NCBI GenBank assembly: GCA_023230665.1
Contig: JALNWY010000135.1
Coordinates: forward strand, 1-8,417
DNA from: Deltaproteobacteria bacterium
Lineage (GTDB): Bacteria > Desulfobacterota > Desulfomonilia > UBA1062
Length of the DNA stretch: 8,417 bases
Reading direction: 5' to 3'
The stretch's first letter is position 1; each line of letters opens with the position of its first letter. The translations under genes and the position numbers were made by a program. The notes beneath the pieces are model-generated. The model had not been told where the DNA came from and did not search any database. It saw nothing but the letters and a program-made list of their open reading frames with translations. Of the stretch, positions 1-5,848 are shown one piece after another.

Positions 1-190
1 ATTCCGATCCCTTCTTCCTCAAGAGGTCCCAGAACACCTGTATCCTCGTTTCCTGATCCGCCTGGACGATTCTTTTGAGCTCTTTCTGGAAATTCAGAAA
101 GCAGACGCCGGTCACCGTGATCAGCACGATGATGATGGCGCTGGTTACCAGTATTGCAAGTTTTGCTTTGATTCCAAGGTTTTTCAGCAT
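1..190 (-). CDS. Methyl-accepting chemotaxis protein, N-terminal fragment
   Basis: The minus strand from the ATG at 190 translates to about 63 residues before the window edge. The product begins MLKNLGIKAKLAIL and runs through a hydrophobic segment (about residues 11-33) into QKELKRIVQADQETRIQVFW and a DLLRKKGSE stretch. A short basic N-terminus, one membrane helix and an amphipathic helix ending in W-x-L-L-x-x-K-G is the usual start of chemoreceptors with a periplasmic double-Cache sensor domain. The Cache, HAMP and signalling domains would lie outside the window. The family call is by resemblance; a sensor histidine kinase or diguanylate cyclase with the same input domain is possible. The Shine-Dalgarno is weak: purine-rich sequence lies upstream but nothing sits at ideal spacing. 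The gene is truncated only by the window. Confidence 0.65.
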   Translation of the reverse strand, partial: MLKNLGIKAKLAILVTSAIIIVLITVTGVCFLNFQKELKRIVQADQETRIQVFWDLLRKKGSE

Positions 191-608
191 TCCCGATACC
201 TACCCATCCTCTGCAATCGCTTCATGTTTGTAAGGACCCTCGCGAACTCAGGCTTCCTGTTGCAGCAGCAGTCCCTGTTCCCGGTTCCGGCCGGCGAACG
301 CCCGGACATCCCGCCTTCCGTATGCCCGGCTATCCTTTCCAGGTGTCCACAGGCTAATTCATCGGAAAACAGAGTTGGTTTCTTGATATCCGGGCATTGT
401 TATTCGCATGCAGGTTTCGCTCCTTGATGCGATACGGCCGGAGGCGGATTCACGGGGGTTTCCAGGGATCTGTCAGGGCCTTTTACCGGTAGGCGACGAT
501 GCACACCCCTCAAGACAGGCCTTCCGGCGGGCAGCCCGCCAGGGGCTCTGGTCCGGCGAGGAGGCAACGCCCTCTGGGGGCCGGGGACGTCCAGTGTCCG
601 CTGCCGGA
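191..608. other. Gene-free stretch between the chemoreceptor and the YkgJ-type gene
   Basis: No convincing coding region is seen on either strand. The open frames here are shadows of the GC-rich sequence and have no family resemblance. Two small items stand out. One is a perfect inverted repeat at 526-540 (GGCGGGC, A, GCCCGCC) just beyond the stop of the minus-strand YkgJ-type gene. The other is a TCCGATGA box on the minus strand (359-366) resembling a flagellar sigma-28 -10 element, about 170 bases upstream of the chemoreceptor start but without a matching -35. The stretch probably holds the 3' end of the YkgJ-type transcript and the promoter and leader of the chemoreceptor. Confidence 0.5.
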
Positions 609-983
609 TCAGGCAGCCTTGGGCATATTCGGAAAGTCCCAGGCATCCGGCTCGAGCGGGGCAAGCCCCCAGGCGATCCGGGCTGCGTCGCACCGTTCGT
701 TGCGCTTTCCGTTGACCCAGGATGCCTCGAACTCACGGCAGACCGAGGAGCGCCGCTCATAGATAGCGCAACAGACGTGCTCCCCGATGGTCCCTTCCAG
801 GGCCATGCACCTGGGCTTGCTCCCCTCGGTCCCGATCATCACCCGCCTGTGCTCATTGAGCTTCCGGGTCAGATGGACCGGAACCCCTCCGGGTGTTTCG
901 TCATCCGCTTCTGCCCAGTAAAACGATGCCCGATAATACGCACAACACGCCCCACACGTAAGACACGGATTGGGTCTTTTCAC
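609..983 (-). CDS. YkgJ-family cysteine-cluster protein (zinc/iron-chelating domain)
   Basis: This 124-residue cytoplasmic protein starts C7-LTC10-GAC13-C14 and has further cysteines at 59, 71, 72, 82 and 98. The Cx2Cx2CC opening, the central 'CCAIYERRSSVCREF' segment and a late 'RCDAARIAWGL' stretch are the pattern of the YkgJ/UPF0153 family (CxxCxxCC proteins, Pfam PF03692). That family is thought to bind a metal ion or cluster; the physiological role is unknown. The start is GTG at 983, chosen because AAGGAGAGG lies just upstream (about 988-996 on this strand) and because the first cysteine motif follows within seven residues. It is transcribed divergently from the MCE operon, so the two share a 210-base regulatory region. 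Length is normal for the family. Confidence 0.85.
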   Translation of the reverse strand: MKRPNPCLTCGACCAYYRASFYWAEADDETPGGVPVHLTRKLNEHRRVMIGTEGSKPRCMALEGTIGEHVCCAIYERRSSVCREFEASWVNGKRNERCDAARIAWGLAPLEPDAWDFPNMPKAA

Positions 984-1193
984 AGTTGCCTCTCCTTACA
1001 GGCTGCTCGTCCCATAAAGGCAAACCCTTTCACTCAAGGGCCCTCTATCAGGCCGGTCACCGGCGCAACCGGCATCTGCCGCCATTTTCGAGCCGCACAA
1101 ACCTTCGCCGCGGATTATATGGGCAGGCTTCGGAGAAAATCAACAGAAAATCAGGACGGACGAAGGTGGTTTACCCGTGGATGAGAATGCGTT
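984..1193. promoter_or_regulatory. Divergent intergenic region between the YkgJ-type gene and the MCE operon
   Basis: This 210-base spacer must contain promoters for both flanking genes. The minus-strand Shine-Dalgarno of the YkgJ-type gene is clear near 988-996. For the plus-strand operon the only -10-like element noticed is TTATAT at 1115-1120, about 74 bases before the first start codon. It has no good -35 at 16-18 bases, so it is a weak candidate. No operator-like inverted repeat stood out. Confidence 0.35.
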
Positions 1194-2363
1194 ATGCTGA
1201 GAATTCATATGACAGGGAATGAAGATAAACCAGCGGCATCGGCCTTGGCAAGCCCGAGCCGCCCGGGGACGGACACGCTCCTGATCCGGCTCGCGGGGAG
1301 CTGGAGGATGGGAGAGCCTTTACCCACAGCTCAAGACGTATTGGCTCGGGCTGGCGAGCTCTCGGGTATCAGGCGCGCCGTGTTCGATGCTTCGGAGATC
1401 GTGTCCTGGGACAGCTCGCTCGCGGCCTTTCTCGCGTCGTTCTCCCGGGAATGCGAATGCCGCAGTATCCAGACGGATCCGCAAGGGCTCCCTCCGGGGG
1501 TGCAGCGGCTGCTCCGTCTGGCCGCGGCCTTTGGCGGGAAGATGGCTGCACAAAGACCGGAACCGGACGAAACCTTGCTTGCCCTGGCCGGAGAGCGTTC
1601 CATCGATTTCTCCCGGTCTTTTCTCGACCTCCTGGAATTCATCGGGGGCGCCGCCCTTTCCCTGATGCGCCTTGTCCGGGGCAAGGCGCGCTTCCGGTTG
1701 TCCGAACTCATGCACGTGCTGCAGCAGAGCGGGCCCAATGCGCTGCCGATCATCTTTCTCATCAGCGCCCTGGTGGGGGTCATCCTGGCATTCGTGGGCA
1801 CGGTGCAGCTCAAGATGTTCGAGGCCCAGGTCTACATCGCCAACGTAGTGGGTATTGCCATGGCCCGGGAGATGGGGCCCATGATGACCGCAATCATCAT
1901 GATGGGCCGGACCGGCGCCGCCTTTGCGGCCCACCTGGGCACCATGGAAACCAACGAGGAGATCGACGCCTTCAGAACGTGGGGGATCGATCCCATGGAG
2001 TTCCTGGTGCTGCCCCGGATGGTCGCTCTGGTGGTGATGATGCCGCTGCTCACCATATATGCTGATCTCATCGGCATCCTGGGCGGGGCGTTCATTGGGG
2101 TGGGCATGTTCGATCTCTCCCTTCACCAGTATCTGGAGCAGACCCGTACGGCCCTGTCCCTCACCCAGTTCGGGATCGGCCTTTCAAAGAGCATCGTCTT
2201 TGGCATGATTATCGCCATATCAGGGTGTTTCTACGGGATGCGCTGCGGCAGAAGAGCTTCGGCCGTGGGCGATGCGACCACGAGGTCCGTTGTTTCGGGA
2301 ATCGTATTCATCGTGGTGGCAGACGGGATCTTCGCTGTTATCACCAATGCGTTGTGGATCTAA
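1194..2363 (+). CDS. mlaE: MlaE-family lipid ABC transporter permease with N-terminal STAS-like domain
   Basis: This is the inner-membrane permease of an MCE lipid-transport system. Residues about 26-112 (from DTLLIRLAGSW through AVFDASEIVSWDSSLAAFLASF to the GLPPGVQRLLRL segment) match the STAS/MlaB-like fold, with the typical buried strand and D-S-S turn. Residues about 145-389 are the MlaE permease. They include the conserved MGRTGAAFAAHLGTM, NEEIDAFRTWGIDPM and LVLPRMVAL blocks and about five membrane segments. In E. coli the STAS protein MlaB is a separate subunit that contacts MlaF; here it is fused to the permease, a common arrangement outside the enterics. The start is uncertain. ATG at 1194 gives 389 residues and ATG at 1209 gives MTGNEDK; neither has a strong ribosome-binding site and both precede the STAS domain. 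It is first of four co-directional genes; mlaF starts 25 bases downstream. Confidence 0.92.
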   Translation: MLRIHMTGNEDKPAASALASPSRPGTDTLLIRLAGSWRMGEPLPTAQDVLARAGELSGIRRAVFDASEIVSWDSSLAAFLASFSRECECRSIQTDPQGLPPGVQRLLRLAAAFGGKMAAQRPEPDETLLALAGERSIDFSRSFLDLLEFIGGAALSLMRLVRGKARFRLSELMHVLQQSGPNALPIIFLISALVGVILAFVGTVQLKMFEAQVYIANVVGIAMAREMGPMMTAIIMMGRTGAAFAAHLGTMETNEEIDAFRTWGIDPMEFLVLPRMVALVVMMPLLTIYADLIGILGGAFIGVGMFDLSLHQYLEQTRTALSLTQFGIGLSKSIVFGMIIAISGCFYGMRCGRRASAVGDATTRSVVSGIVFIVVADGIFAVITNALWI

Positions 2364-2388
2364 AAAAAGCATATCAAGGAGATGAACC

Positions 2389-3159
2389 ATGATCCATGAA
2401 TATCCTGTCTCGATACATGACGTGAGCCTAGCCTATAACAATACCGCCGTGCTAAAGGACATGGACTTTTCCGTGAAGCACGGAGAGATCTTCGTGGTCA
2501 TGGGCGGAAGCGGGAGCGGCAAGAGCACCCTCATGAAGGCCATGGTGGGGCTCCTCCAGCCTTCCCGGGGCCGGGTGCTCTATGGCGGGACGAGCTTCTG
2601 GGAGGCTCAGCCGGATGTCCGCAGGCATATCCTCCGCCGCATCGGTATCCTCTACCAGCGGGGCGCCCTGTGGAGCTCCATGACCCTTGCCGAGAACGTG
2701 GCGCTGCCGCTGGAAGAGTTCACCGGCCTGAAACCCTGGGAGATCCGCGACCTGGTGGGCTTCAAGCTCTCTCTGGTAGGGTTGTCCGGCTTTGAAAACT
2801 CCTATCCCTCACAGATCAGCGGCGGCATGGTGAAACGGGCAGCCCTGGCCCGCGCCATGGCCCTCGACCCCGAGATCCTCTTTTTCGACGAGCCCTCGGC
2901 AGGACTGGACCCTGTCAGTGCACGGCTGCTGGACGAGCTGATCCTCGAGCTCAGGGAGAGCCTCCATACCACCATCGTGGTCATCACCCACGACCTGGAA
3001 AGCATTTTCTCCATCGCAGACTCTGCTATCTTTCTCGACTCGATTGACAGGACCATGATAGCATGGGGAAATCCGAGGGACCTTCTGGAGCGGTCTGAAG
3101 ATCCGAGGGTCCGCAGATTCCTCACCCGGGGGAGACTGGAAGGCGCCTTGGAGGGATGA
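2389..3159 (+). CDS. mlaF: MlaF-family lipid ABC transporter ATP-binding protein
   Basis: This 256-residue ABC ATPase energises the MlaE permease. Visible motifs are Walker A GGSGSGKST (39-47), the Q-loop glutamine at 90 (ILYQRGALW), the signature ISGGM (143-147), Walker B ILFFDEP (163-169), the D-loop AGLD (171-174) and the H-loop histidine 201 (VITHDL). The MlaF/Ttg2A subfamily is supported by the Q-loop context 'YQRGALWSSMTLAENVALPL' and by the neighbouring MlaE and MCE genes. The start has AAGGAG 7-9 bases upstream, within the 25-base gap after mlaE. The stop overlaps an ATGA with a downstream micro-ORF. All catalytic residues are present, so it should be active. Confidence 0.95.
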   Translation: MIHEYPVSIHDVSLAYNNTAVLKDMDFSVKHGEIFVVMGGSGSGKSTLMKAMVGLLQPSRGRVLYGGTSFWEAQPDVRRHILRRIGILYQRGALWSSMTLAENVALPLEEFTGLKPWEIRDLVGFKLSLVGLSGFENSYPSQISGGMVKRAALARAMALDPEILFFDEPSAGLDPVSARLLDELILELRESLHTTIVVITHDLESIFSIADSAIFLDSIDRTMIAWGNPRDLLERSEDPRVRRFLTRGRLEGALEG

Positions 3160-3221
3160 TCTTGAGGGAACAGACCCCATATGATATCCCACAGGTGTCT
3201 CTGAAAAAGAGAGCGGCATGA
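3156..3221 (+). CDS. Putative 21-residue micro-ORF bridging mlaF and mlaD
   Basis: An open frame of 21 codons plus stop fills the gap between mlaF and mlaD exactly. Its ATG overlaps the mlaF stop (ATGA, 3156-3159) and its TGA overlaps the mlaD ATG (ATGA, 3218-3221). The peptide begins MILREQTPYD and ends in a basic VSLKKRAA tail; I recognise no family. A GGAGG at 3150-3154 lies too close to the ATG but is 7 bases from an in-frame TTG at 3162, which would give a 19-residue product. I infer a translational-coupling leader that carries ribosomes from mlaF to mlaD, whose own ribosome-binding site is weak. Chance cannot be excluded for so short a frame, and a stable peptide product is not claimed. 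Confidence 0.4.
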   Translation: MILREQTPYDIPQVSLKKRAA

Positions 3222-4186
3222 AAGAAAAAATGAACAAGGCGCTCATCGGCGCATTCGTCATCGGAGCTGCTGTCCTGGCGGTGGCGGGCGTCATCCTCTT
3301 TGGATCCGGGGAGTACTTTTCACAACGTCCGCTCTATGTGATGTACTTCGAGGGATCGGTGAAAGGCCTCTACGAGGGGGCTCCCGTGGTGTTCAGGGGA
3401 GTCAGGGTCGGGTCTGTGAAGAATATCAGCCTGCGCTTCGACCCCGATGCCGCCTCGGTCTGCATCCCCGTGCTCGCCGAGCTCGATCCCCAGACCATCA
3501 CCGGCGCGCAGAGCAGGTCGGACCAGCAGCGATATTTCAGGCAGCTCATCGAGAAAGGCCTCAAGGCCCAGCTCCAGTTGCAGAACATCCTGACCGGCCA
3601 GCTCGTCATCGCCCTGGATTTCTACCCGGACAAACCTGCCCGCATGGTGGATACGGAGAGCAGATATCCGGAGATACCCACGATCCCCTCGAGCCTTGAG
3701 CAGTTCACCAGGGCCATCGAGAACCTCCCCTTGAATGAGCTGGCTACCAAGCTCATCGCCGCGGTGGAGGGCATCGAGGAGGCAGCTACGTCGCCCGAGC
3801 TCAAGGAGGCCGTCTCATCGTTCAATCTCACCCTTGCCGACTTGCGCGGCCTGATACAGGATGTGGGCGGCCAGGTGGGGCCCATCTCCGGGGAGTTCAA
3901 GGCTGCCCTGGCGGACGCCCGGCAGCTCGCAAAGAACATCGATGCCCGGGTCACGGCGATGCAGATCGAGATCGACCGGACGGCCCGTGCCGCGCAGTCG
4001 ACCATGTCCCAGGCCGGACAGGCCTTCGGCGCCATCGAGGATGCCGCAGGGGGCGATTCATCCGCGCTCTGTCAGCTGAGTGAGACGCTCCGGGAAATCT
4101 CTGCCGCCGCAGAGTCGATCCGCAACCTGGCGGACTATCTCGAGCGGCATCCGGATGCGCTCATCCGCGGCAGGCGCGGTCAGTGA
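3218..4186 (+). CDS. mlaD: MlaD-like MCE-domain protein with long helical C-terminal region
   Basis: This is the substrate-binding MCE subunit, anchored in the inner membrane and facing the periplasm. Residues about 8-29 form one membrane helix. Residues about 37-138 form a single MCE domain containing the characteristic GLYEGAPVVFRGVRVGSVKNI stretch, and the conserved KAQLQLQNILTGQLVIALDF block follows. Residues about 155-322 are predicted long amphipathic helices rich in Ala, Glu, Leu and Gln, ending in LADYLERHPDALIRGR, a tail motif I associate with PqiB-like MCE proteins. At 322 residues it is far longer than E. coli MlaD (about 180). ATG 3218 is the first start in this frame, since a stop lies at 3182-3184; the only ribosome-binding hint is AAGAGAG at 3207-3213. 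The downstream PqiC-like lipoprotein is the probable outer-membrane partner. Confidence 0.9.
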   Translation: MKEKMNKALIGAFVIGAAVLAVAGVILFGSGEYFSQRPLYVMYFEGSVKGLYEGAPVVFRGVRVGSVKNISLRFDPDAASVCIPVLAELDPQTITGAQSRSDQQRYFRQLIEKGLKAQLQLQNILTGQLVIALDFYPDKPARMVDTESRYPEIPTIPSSLEQFTRAIENLPLNELATKLIAAVEGIEEAATSPELKEAVSSFNLTLADLRGLIQDVGGQVGPISGEFKAALADARQLAKNIDARVTAMQIEIDRTARAAQSTMSQAGQAFGAIEDAAGGDSSALCQLSETLREISAAAESIRNLADYLERHPDALIRGRRGQ

Positions 4187-4199
4187 GGGGGGTTATGCC

Positions 4200-4847
4200 A
4201 TGAGGATTTCTGTGCAGCCGGTTCGGCTCGTCATCCTGGTATTCACGCTGGGGCTCGCAGTCATGCACGGCGGGTGTACCACCGTGCAGCCTCCCGTCTA
4301 TTACCTCCTGGAGCCTGCGGCCCAGACCGGAGACCGCGACGGAACCGGGCAGGCGTGCATGATCGTCGGCATGCGTCAGGTCGAGGTCCCGTCCTATCTC
4401 GACAGGCGCCAGATCATGATCAGCACGGGCAGAAACGAGCTTGCCGTCTCGGAGTTCAACCAGTGGGCAGAGCCGCTCAAGGAGAATATCACCCGGGTCA
4501 TTGCACAGAACCTGGAGTCGCTGACCTGTGCGGACGTGGCGGACATCCGTCCCGCAGAGCGGTCCAAGCCCGTGGACTACCGGCTGAAGGTCCGGGTGAA
4601 CCGCCTGGAGGGAAGCCTCGGCGGCCAGGCAGTACTGGATGCCGAATGGCTCCTCACCGCAGCCGGAGACAGCCGGACAATCGCGAGCCGGCGATCCCGA
4701 TTTGTAAAGCCTGTGCCCGGGAAGGATCATGCATCCCTTGTCACCGCCCACAGCGAGCTGATCGCAGACCTGAGCAGGGAAATGGCCAGGGCCTTTGCAG
4801 CCCTGCCGGAGGCCCTTTCCCGTATTCGCCCTGAACCCGGAGAGTGA
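4200..4847 (+). CDS. PqiC-like ABC transport auxiliary lipoprotein (DUF330/PF03886)
   Basis: This 215-residue predicted outer-membrane lipoprotein belongs to the family of PqiC/YmbA, which partners MCE proteins. Residues 1-25 form a signal peptide with cysteine at 26, and Thr at +2 is compatible with outer-membrane sorting. The mature protein starts TTVQPPVYYLLEP. The family blocks VEVPSYLDRRQIMI and FNQWAEPLKENITRVIAQNL are clear, followed by a YRLKVRVNRLEG strand and a DAEWLL strand. ATG 4200 was chosen because GAGGGGGG lies about 9 bases upstream and the signal peptide follows at once; a longer in-frame extension from 4080 lies within mlaD and lacks a signal. Oddity: the lipobox reads H-G-G-C, with His instead of Leu or Val at -3. 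It is last in the MCE operon, 13 bases after mlaD. Confidence 0.87.
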   Translation: MRISVQPVRLVILVFTLGLAVMHGGCTTVQPPVYYLLEPAAQTGDRDGTGQACMIVGMRQVEVPSYLDRRQIMISTGRNELAVSEFNQWAEPLKENITRVIAQNLESLTCADVADIRPAERSKPVDYRLKVRVNRLEGSLGGQAVLDAEWLLTAAGDSRTIASRRSRFVKPVPGKDHASLVTAHSELIADLSREMARAFAALPEALSRIRPEPGE

Positions 4848-4891
4848 TATCGGGGACGGGTTGACATTTTCACCTCCCCCCCCCCGACATC
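4846..4891 (+). terminator. Imperfect hairpin with a C10 tract after the MCE operon
   Basis: Bases 4846-4860 (GATATCGGGGACGGG) pair with 4877-4891 (CCCCCCCCCGACATC), with three mismatches in 15 positions and a 16-base loop. It begins inside the lipoprotein stop codon. It may terminate or stabilise the end of the MCE transcript, but no T-run follows, so it is not a canonical intrinsic terminator. The right arm contains ten consecutive C (4876-4885). A TTGACA (4861-4866) sits in the loop. Confidence 0.3.
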
Positions 4892-4964
4892 TGCGGCTGT
4901 TTCCTTGTTCTGAAGCACAAAGACACTATTGAAGAACTATCATACCATTGAAAGGAGAAAAGCG

Positions 4965-5339
4965 ATGGAGATGATCCATGACGAAAAAACCCGGACCTGG
5001 GCCATTATCAGCCATTTATCGGCACTGATCGTGCTGCTGGGCATTCCGTTCGGGAATATTCTGGGCCCGTTCATTGTCTGGCTGTTCACCAAAGATAAGT
5101 ACCCCGGCGTCAACGATCAGGGCAAGGAGTCCATGAATTTTCAGATATCCATGACGATCTATGCAATTCTCGCCCTCATCATCGCCATCGGGTTCACGCC
5201 CGTGCTGATCGGGCTCTTGTTTTATCCGGTGGTGGCGCTGATCGTGGTGGCGGATCTTGTCCTCACCATCATTGCCGCTGTCAGGGCGAGCAATCACGAG
5301 CTCTACCGGTATCCCCTGACCATACGGATGATCAAGTGA
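4965..5339 (+). CDS. DUF4870 (Tic20-like) small membrane protein
   Basis: This 124-residue inner-membrane protein has a short charged N-terminus (MEMIHDEKTRTWAIISHLSA) and hydrophobic segments at about 12-41, 61-84 and 86-107. The loop KDKYPGVNDQGKESMNFQIS carries the hallmark 'D-Q-G-K-E-x-x-N-F-Q' of the DUF4870 family, which is distantly related to the Tic20 fold. Function is unknown. The ATG at 4965 is preferred because AGGAG sits 7-8 bases upstream; an in-frame ATG at 4929 has no good ribosome-binding site and adds residues the family does not need. It is monocistronic or loosely linked: a 117-base gap containing a hairpin separates it from the MCE operon, and a likely promoter separates it from the next gene. 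Confidence 0.85.
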   Translation: MEMIHDEKTRTWAIISHLSALIVLLGIPFGNILGPFIVWLFTKDKYPGVNDQGKESMNFQISMTIYAILALIIAIGFTPVLIGLLFYPVVALIVVADLVLTIIAAVRASNHELYRYPLTIRMIK

Positions 5340-5346
5340 ATCCGAA

Positions 5347-5377
5347 TTGACACTCGCCTTAAAAAACGGGATATATC
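5347..5377 (+). promoter_or_regulatory. Possible sigma-70 promoter for the PA2779-like cluster
   Basis: A perfect -35 TTGACA (5347-5352) is followed after 19 bases by TATATC (5372-5377). An alternative -10, TAAAAT (5382-5387), matches five of six bases and pairs with TTAAAA at 5359-5364. The segment is locally AT-rich against a GC-rich background and lies in the 68-base gap before the gene starting at 5408. Spacing for the first pair is longer than ideal. Confidence 0.4.
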
Positions 5378-5407
5378 ATGGTAAAATCGAGAAGAGGAGG
5401 TAAGTGA

Positions 5408-5848
5408 ATGACATCGTTGATGAGAAATCGGGTCCTGGTGCTGAGCGTTACCGCCTACATGATCGGCTTCCTGGTTTCTCCCGCATGGGCCGCGATGATC
5501 CCCTCGAAGGGTCTTTCCGGAAATGCAGGCGACACCCTGATCCAGCAGGATGTGGAGAAGATACGGCTCGCACTGGAGAACAAACTCGTCCAGGAAAAAC
5601 TCCGGGCGTACGGGCTCTCGGCAGATGAGGTCAGGACAAAGCTTGCGGAAATGACTCCTTCCCAGATCCATCTCCTGGCCCAGGCCTCTGACGACGTGCT
5701 TGCAGGTGGAGACGGACTGGGGGCGGTGATCGGGGTGCTGATCGTCGTGATTCTGGTCATTGTCATCTTCAAGCTGCTGGGCAAGGACATCGTCATCACG
5801 CTGAACAGTGAAGCTGCTGATTCTGCTCCTTGCGATCTTTTCGCTTAG
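5408..5848 (+). CDS. PA2779-family protein with double-glycine motif and C-terminal membrane segment
   Basis: This 146-residue exported protein resembles the uncharacterised PA2779 family. It has a Sec signal at residues 1-28 ending A-W-A, and a helical middle containing IQQDVEKIRLALENKLVQEK and YGLSADEVRTKLAEMTPSQ. Next comes DDVLAGG (95-101), then a membrane helix at about 104-121 and the tail KLLGKDIVI. The last residues past about 131 are polar and lie in the overlap with the next gene. The glycines at 100-101 have Leu at -4 (98), Asp at -7 (95) and Leu at -12 (90), which fits the double-glycine leader consensus recognised by C39 peptidases. The next gene encodes a C39-like peptidase, so I infer this may be its substrate. 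AGGAGG lies 7 bases before ATG 5408. It overlaps the next gene by 41 bases. Confidence 0.8.
   Translation: MTSLMRNRVLVLSVTAYMIGFLVSPAWAAMIPSKGLSGNAGDTLIQQDVEKIRLALENKLVQEKLRAYGLSADEVRTKLAEMTPSQIHLLAQASDDVLAGGDGLGAVIGVLIVVILVIVIFKLLGKDIVITLNSEAADSAPCDLFA

Noticed and set aside
359..385. Sigma-28 (FliA)-type promoter for the chemoreceptor on the minus strand
   Set aside because: TCCGATGA resembles the -10, but the -35 region at 11-base spacing matches only two of eight positions, and it lies about 170 bases from the start codon. Not enough to call.
526..540. GGCGGGC-A-GCCCGCC palindrome as an intrinsic terminator for the YkgJ-type gene
   Set aside because: Only a five-pair stem is possible with a real loop, it lies about 70 bases past the stop, and no T-run follows on the minus strand.
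408..1184. Long plus-strand open frame (258 codons) opposite the YkgJ-type gene
   Set aside because: Its translation is rich in Pro, Arg and Gly with no domain, and it lies opposite a gene with a clear cysteine-cluster family pattern and a good Shine-Dalgarno. It is a GC-driven shadow.
1870..1910. Inverted GGCCCAT/ATGGGCC repeat in the permease gene
   Set aside because: It falls within the conserved MGPMMTAIIMMGR coding block; repeated Met-Gly codons explain it.
1451..2065. Plus-strand open frame (204 codons) in another frame of the permease gene
   Set aside because: Low-complexity Gly/Pro/Arg/His translation; overlaps the permease domain and has no start signal.
1320..2126. Long minus-strand open frame (268 codons) inside the permease gene
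   Set aside because: Its product is rich in His, Asp and Gln with no recognisable domain. It is antisense to the strongly supported MlaE coding region, where codon bias opens the opposite frame.
4274..4834. Plus-strand open frame (186 codons) within the PqiC-like gene
   Set aside because: It overlaps the family-matching frame, is Arg/Pro-rich and has no domain or ribosome-binding site.
5690..5848. PA2779-like C-terminus as a rhombosortase (GlyGly-CTERM) substrate
   Set aside because: The GG-helix-basic layout is similar, but no rhomboid protease gene is in the window, while a C39 peptidase is adjacent. The C39 explanation is preferred.
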